Position numbers and translations under genes: made by a program. A DNA stretch of 64,000 nucleotides from Oscillospiraceae bacterium (GTDB lineage Bacteria > Bacillota > Clostridia > Oscillospirales > Ruminococcaceae). Shown here in pieces: positions 62,410 to 64,000 of the stretch (the first letter of the stretch is position 1; every line of letters begins with the position of its first letter). The notes below the pieces were generated by a model. The model did no database searches. It was not told the origin of the DNA and saw only the letters and a list, made by a program, of their open reading frames with translations. Where the stretch lies: assembly GCA_022800935.1 (NCBI GenBank), contig JAAWRH010000017.1, positions 1-64,000 of the forward strand, given 5' to 3'.

Positions 62410-62571
62410 TCACTGGAAAACACGCTTTTTTAGTTCGTCCACTTCATTGTGTACATACATCTTTGAGGTCATCTTAATGTCACGGTGTCCCATAAGCTTT
62501 TGTATAGTGTAAATATCTACCCCGCGCTGCCGGAGTTCTATTCCATTCGAAAAAATATCATTCAAAGTCAT
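62410..62571 (-). pseudogene. Tyrosine recombinase (phage-integrase family) C-terminal remnant
   Basis: Reading minus from 62571 gives 53 codons ending in TGA, with RQRGVDIYTIQKLMGHRDIK followed by MTSKMYVHNEVDELKKR. This matches the last catalytic block (LMGHxxIxxT ... Y) of tyrosine recombinases; Tyr in the last part would be the nucleophile. The N-terminal catalytic domain is gone and the LRHTFAS segment is degraded (LNDIFSN). It lies 245 bases from tRNA-Leu, so it is probably the leftover of an integrated element. Confidence 0.75.
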
Positions 62572-62645
62572 AGATGCCAAAGGCGTAAAATGAGAATTTA
62601 CCCAGATTCAAGTCTCTGGTTTATCCCAAAATTTCAATATAACAA

Positions 62646-62692
62646 AGTAAAGGCCCTTTTTGAACCGGTTGGTTTGAAAAAGGACCTTTTTG
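62646..62692 (-). terminator. Terminator after coaX
   Basis: AAAGG(C)CCTTTTT pairs with AAAAAGG(A)CCTTT around a GGTT/AACC centre, right after the coaX stop on the minus strand. Confidence 0.7.
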
Positions 62693-62693
62693 T

Positions 62694-63476
62694 TTACTTT
62701 TTATTTTTGCTGAGATGATTTTTCAGATAAATCTGGTACAGGCCCTTGAGCAGCAAATCTTTTTCCAAGATGATCTTCCTCCGGCAGAAAGGAATCACAA
62801 ACTGCGCCATGCCACCGGTAGCTACCACGGCGGCCTCCTGTCCCAGCTCTTCCTCCACCCGGTCCAGCATCCCATCCAGCATTGCCGCTGTCCCGAAAAT
62901 GATCCCGCTGCGCATACACTCCTCGGTATTTTTTCCAATGACCCGCTTCGGCTGGTTCAGACGGATGCCGGGAAGCTGCGCTGTCCTGGAAGTGAGTGCC
63001 TCCAGCGAGATACGCATACCGGGAATGATACAACCTCCCAGATAAACATTGCCCTTCCCTACTACCTCAATGGTGGTGGCGGTCCCCAGATCCAATAGGA
63101 TTAGCGGTGGCTCATATTCCGCCAAAGCAGCCACCGCTATCACAATGCGGTCGCTGCCCACCTGAGAAGGGGTGTCCATCTGGATATTCAGCCCGGTTTT
63201 GATGCCCGGTTCTACCACCATGGGAGCCTTGTGGATCACTTTCATGATTCCGGTATTGACCGAGTTGAACACCGGCGGCACCACTGAGGAGATGATGCAG
63301 TCCTCCACATCCTTCGGATGCACCTCAAACAGGGACAGGATATTTTTGATCTCCACGCCGTATTGGTCAGAGGTCTTGATGTATTCAGTGGCGATGCGGG
63401 CCTCAAACAGAATCTTTCCCTCCCGGATACCGCCTATGGTGATATTGGTATTGCCAATGTCGATGGCAAGAAGCAT
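62694..63476 (-). CDS. coaX: Type III pantothenate kinase
   Basis: CoaX (260 aa) phosphorylates pantothenate to start coenzyme A synthesis; it lacks feedback by CoA, unlike the CoaA type. It has the ASKHA fold signatures DIGNTNITIGG (residues 5-15), PSQVGSDRI, LDLGTATTIEVV and GGCIIPG. Length is typical. AGGAGA precedes the ATG. It is directly downstream of an ECF-type S component that may import pantothenate. Confidence 0.95.
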   Translation of the reverse strand: MLLAIDIGNTNITIGGIREGKILFEARIATEYIKTSDQYGVEIKNILSLFEVHPKDVEDCIISSVVPPVFNSVNTGIMKVIHKAPMVVEPGIKTGLNIQMDTPSQVGSDRIVIAVAALAEYEPPLILLDLGTATTIEVVGKGNVYLGGCIIPGMRISLEALTSRTAQLPGIRLNQPKRVIGKNTEECMRSGIIFGTAAMLDGMLDRVEEELGQEAAVVATGGMAQFVIPFCRRKIILEKDLLLKGLYQIYLKNHLSKNKK

Positions 63477-63486
63477 AATGATTCTC

Positions 63487-64000
63487 CTAAATCAATCTAT
63501 TTATTTTTCCCCCGCCAGCCGAAGGGTTTCCCTTGGAACCCTTGAGAAAGGGCAGATGCAGCAGCACCTTCCCGATGGCGGTGACTAGTATCAGTGCCAC
63601 CAGCGCCTCCAGTACGCTGGATCCGGTGATGATACCCATGATCAAGCCAAACACGGCATCCAGGCTGGCGCCCATAGCCAGGGCGTATTCCGGCTTCAGC
63701 AGAAAATAGATGCTGCCCATGACAAATACTGTATTGGCCATAGAGCCCACAAACCCCACGATGGGCAACACGATCATATCATTCAGCTTGGCCTTTTTCA
63801 GCCAGATCCAAAGCCAGCCAGCCACCACGCCGATCATGATCCGGCAGCCCACCGATATCCAGACAGCCTTCAGAGCCCCGCCCATGGTGGGCGCAATAAA
63901 AGGTGAAAAGGCAAAGGACAGCACTTTTGGCGCAATGGTATTGCTGATTAGAGAGCAAACGCCGAAGACGCCGCCCAAAATACCGCCGGCCAGCGGCCCA
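63487..64000 (-). CDS. ECF transporter S component, probably for pantothenate (partial)
   Basis: The frame is open through the window end, so the N-terminus is missing. The visible 170 residues contain at least four hydrophobic segments with Gly-rich turns (GFVGSMANTVFVMG, VFGLIMGIITG). This pattern fits small-membrane substrate-binding S components of energy-coupling-factor transporters. Being 10 bases before coaX on the same strand, it is most likely a pantothenate (PanT-like) importer. A Glu- or Lys-rich end and a substrate signature were not verified. Confidence 0.75.
   Translation of the reverse strand, partial: GPLAGGILGGVFGVCSLISNTIAPKVLSFAFSPFIAPTMGGALKAVWISVGCRIMIGVVAGWLWIWLKKAKLNDMIVLPIVGFVGSMANTVFVMGSIYFLLKPEYALAMGASLDAVFGLIMGIITGSSVLEALVALILVTAIGKVLLHLPFLKGSKGNPSAGGGKINRLI

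Overview
The window is chromosomal DNA from a low-to-mid G+C Gram-positive anaerobe, most likely a gut Oscillospiraceae-type Clostridia (an inference). Supporting signs are AGGAGG ribosome binding sites, sigma-A promoters of the TTGACA/TATAAT type, SepF, a SpoIID-type sporulation domain, a class B sortase, type III pantothenate kinase (CoaX), Fe-S L-serine dehydratase in two subunits, and a VanG-type ligase cluster. Most genes are G+C-rich. AT-rich patches lie at about 60-650, 33800-35000, 51930-52600 and 62170-62690, and three of these hold small regulators, an ADP-ribosyltransferase-like pair or an integrase remnant. No rRNA, CRISPR array, intact prophage or IS element was seen.

Layout. 1-3.2 kb: small accessory genes, then a hemerythrin protein with two nearly identical receiver domains behind a long structured leader. 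3.2-14 kb: an orphan YesN-type response regulator, divergent from a seven-gene catabolic operon (esterase, GH4, NagA-like deacetylase, ceramidase-like protein, SDR, DapA-like aldolase, MFS transporter) that looks like one pathway for an acylated amino-sugar glycoside. 14.5-21 kb: a second SDR, sepF, a lone EndoA/MazF-type toxin, a lipoprotein, a ProC-like protein, an acetylesterase and a Gfo/Idh/MocA oxidoreductase. 21.2-25.8 kb: an HTH-PurM-like fusion gene interrupted in an A-run, followed by a two-gene ABC exporter. 26-26.5 kb: four tRNAs (Gly, Arg, His, Gln).

26.7-31.4 kb: the shikimate operon aroF-aroB-aroA-aroC, preceded by a Phe/Tyr-rich leader peptide and a terminator, i.e. a probable ribosome-mediated attenuator. 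31.5-33.8 kb: a PatB/MalY lyase and an AraC regulator. 34.4-35.3 kb: a DUF3990/DUF3791-like pair. 35.4-40.8 kb: sdaAA, sdaAB, an Lrp regulator, a MATE exporter and prfC. 41.2-45.1 kb: vanG-vanXY-vanT, translationally coupled, with no VanRS beside it. 45.2-51.3 kb: an ArsR regulator, a HAD phosphatase, recA (with an SOS-like box), recX, rimO, pgsA and a FadR-type regulator. 51.3-52.6 kb: Uma2 and XRE genes.

52.8-56.4 kb: the most unusual gene, a 1214-residue protein that joins a degenerate CinA-like region, one membrane segment, a class B sortase, a Ser/Pro-rich linker and a SpoIID domain. Then follow thiI with its cysteine desulfurase, a GNAT enzyme, a YgjP-type metallopeptidase, ilvE, tRNA-Leu with a decayed tyrosine recombinase beside it, and coaX with an ECF S component cut by the window end. 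The observations most worth following are the CinA-sortase-SpoIID fusion, the 4.5-14 kb catabolic operon, the aroF attenuator and the regulator-less vanG cluster.
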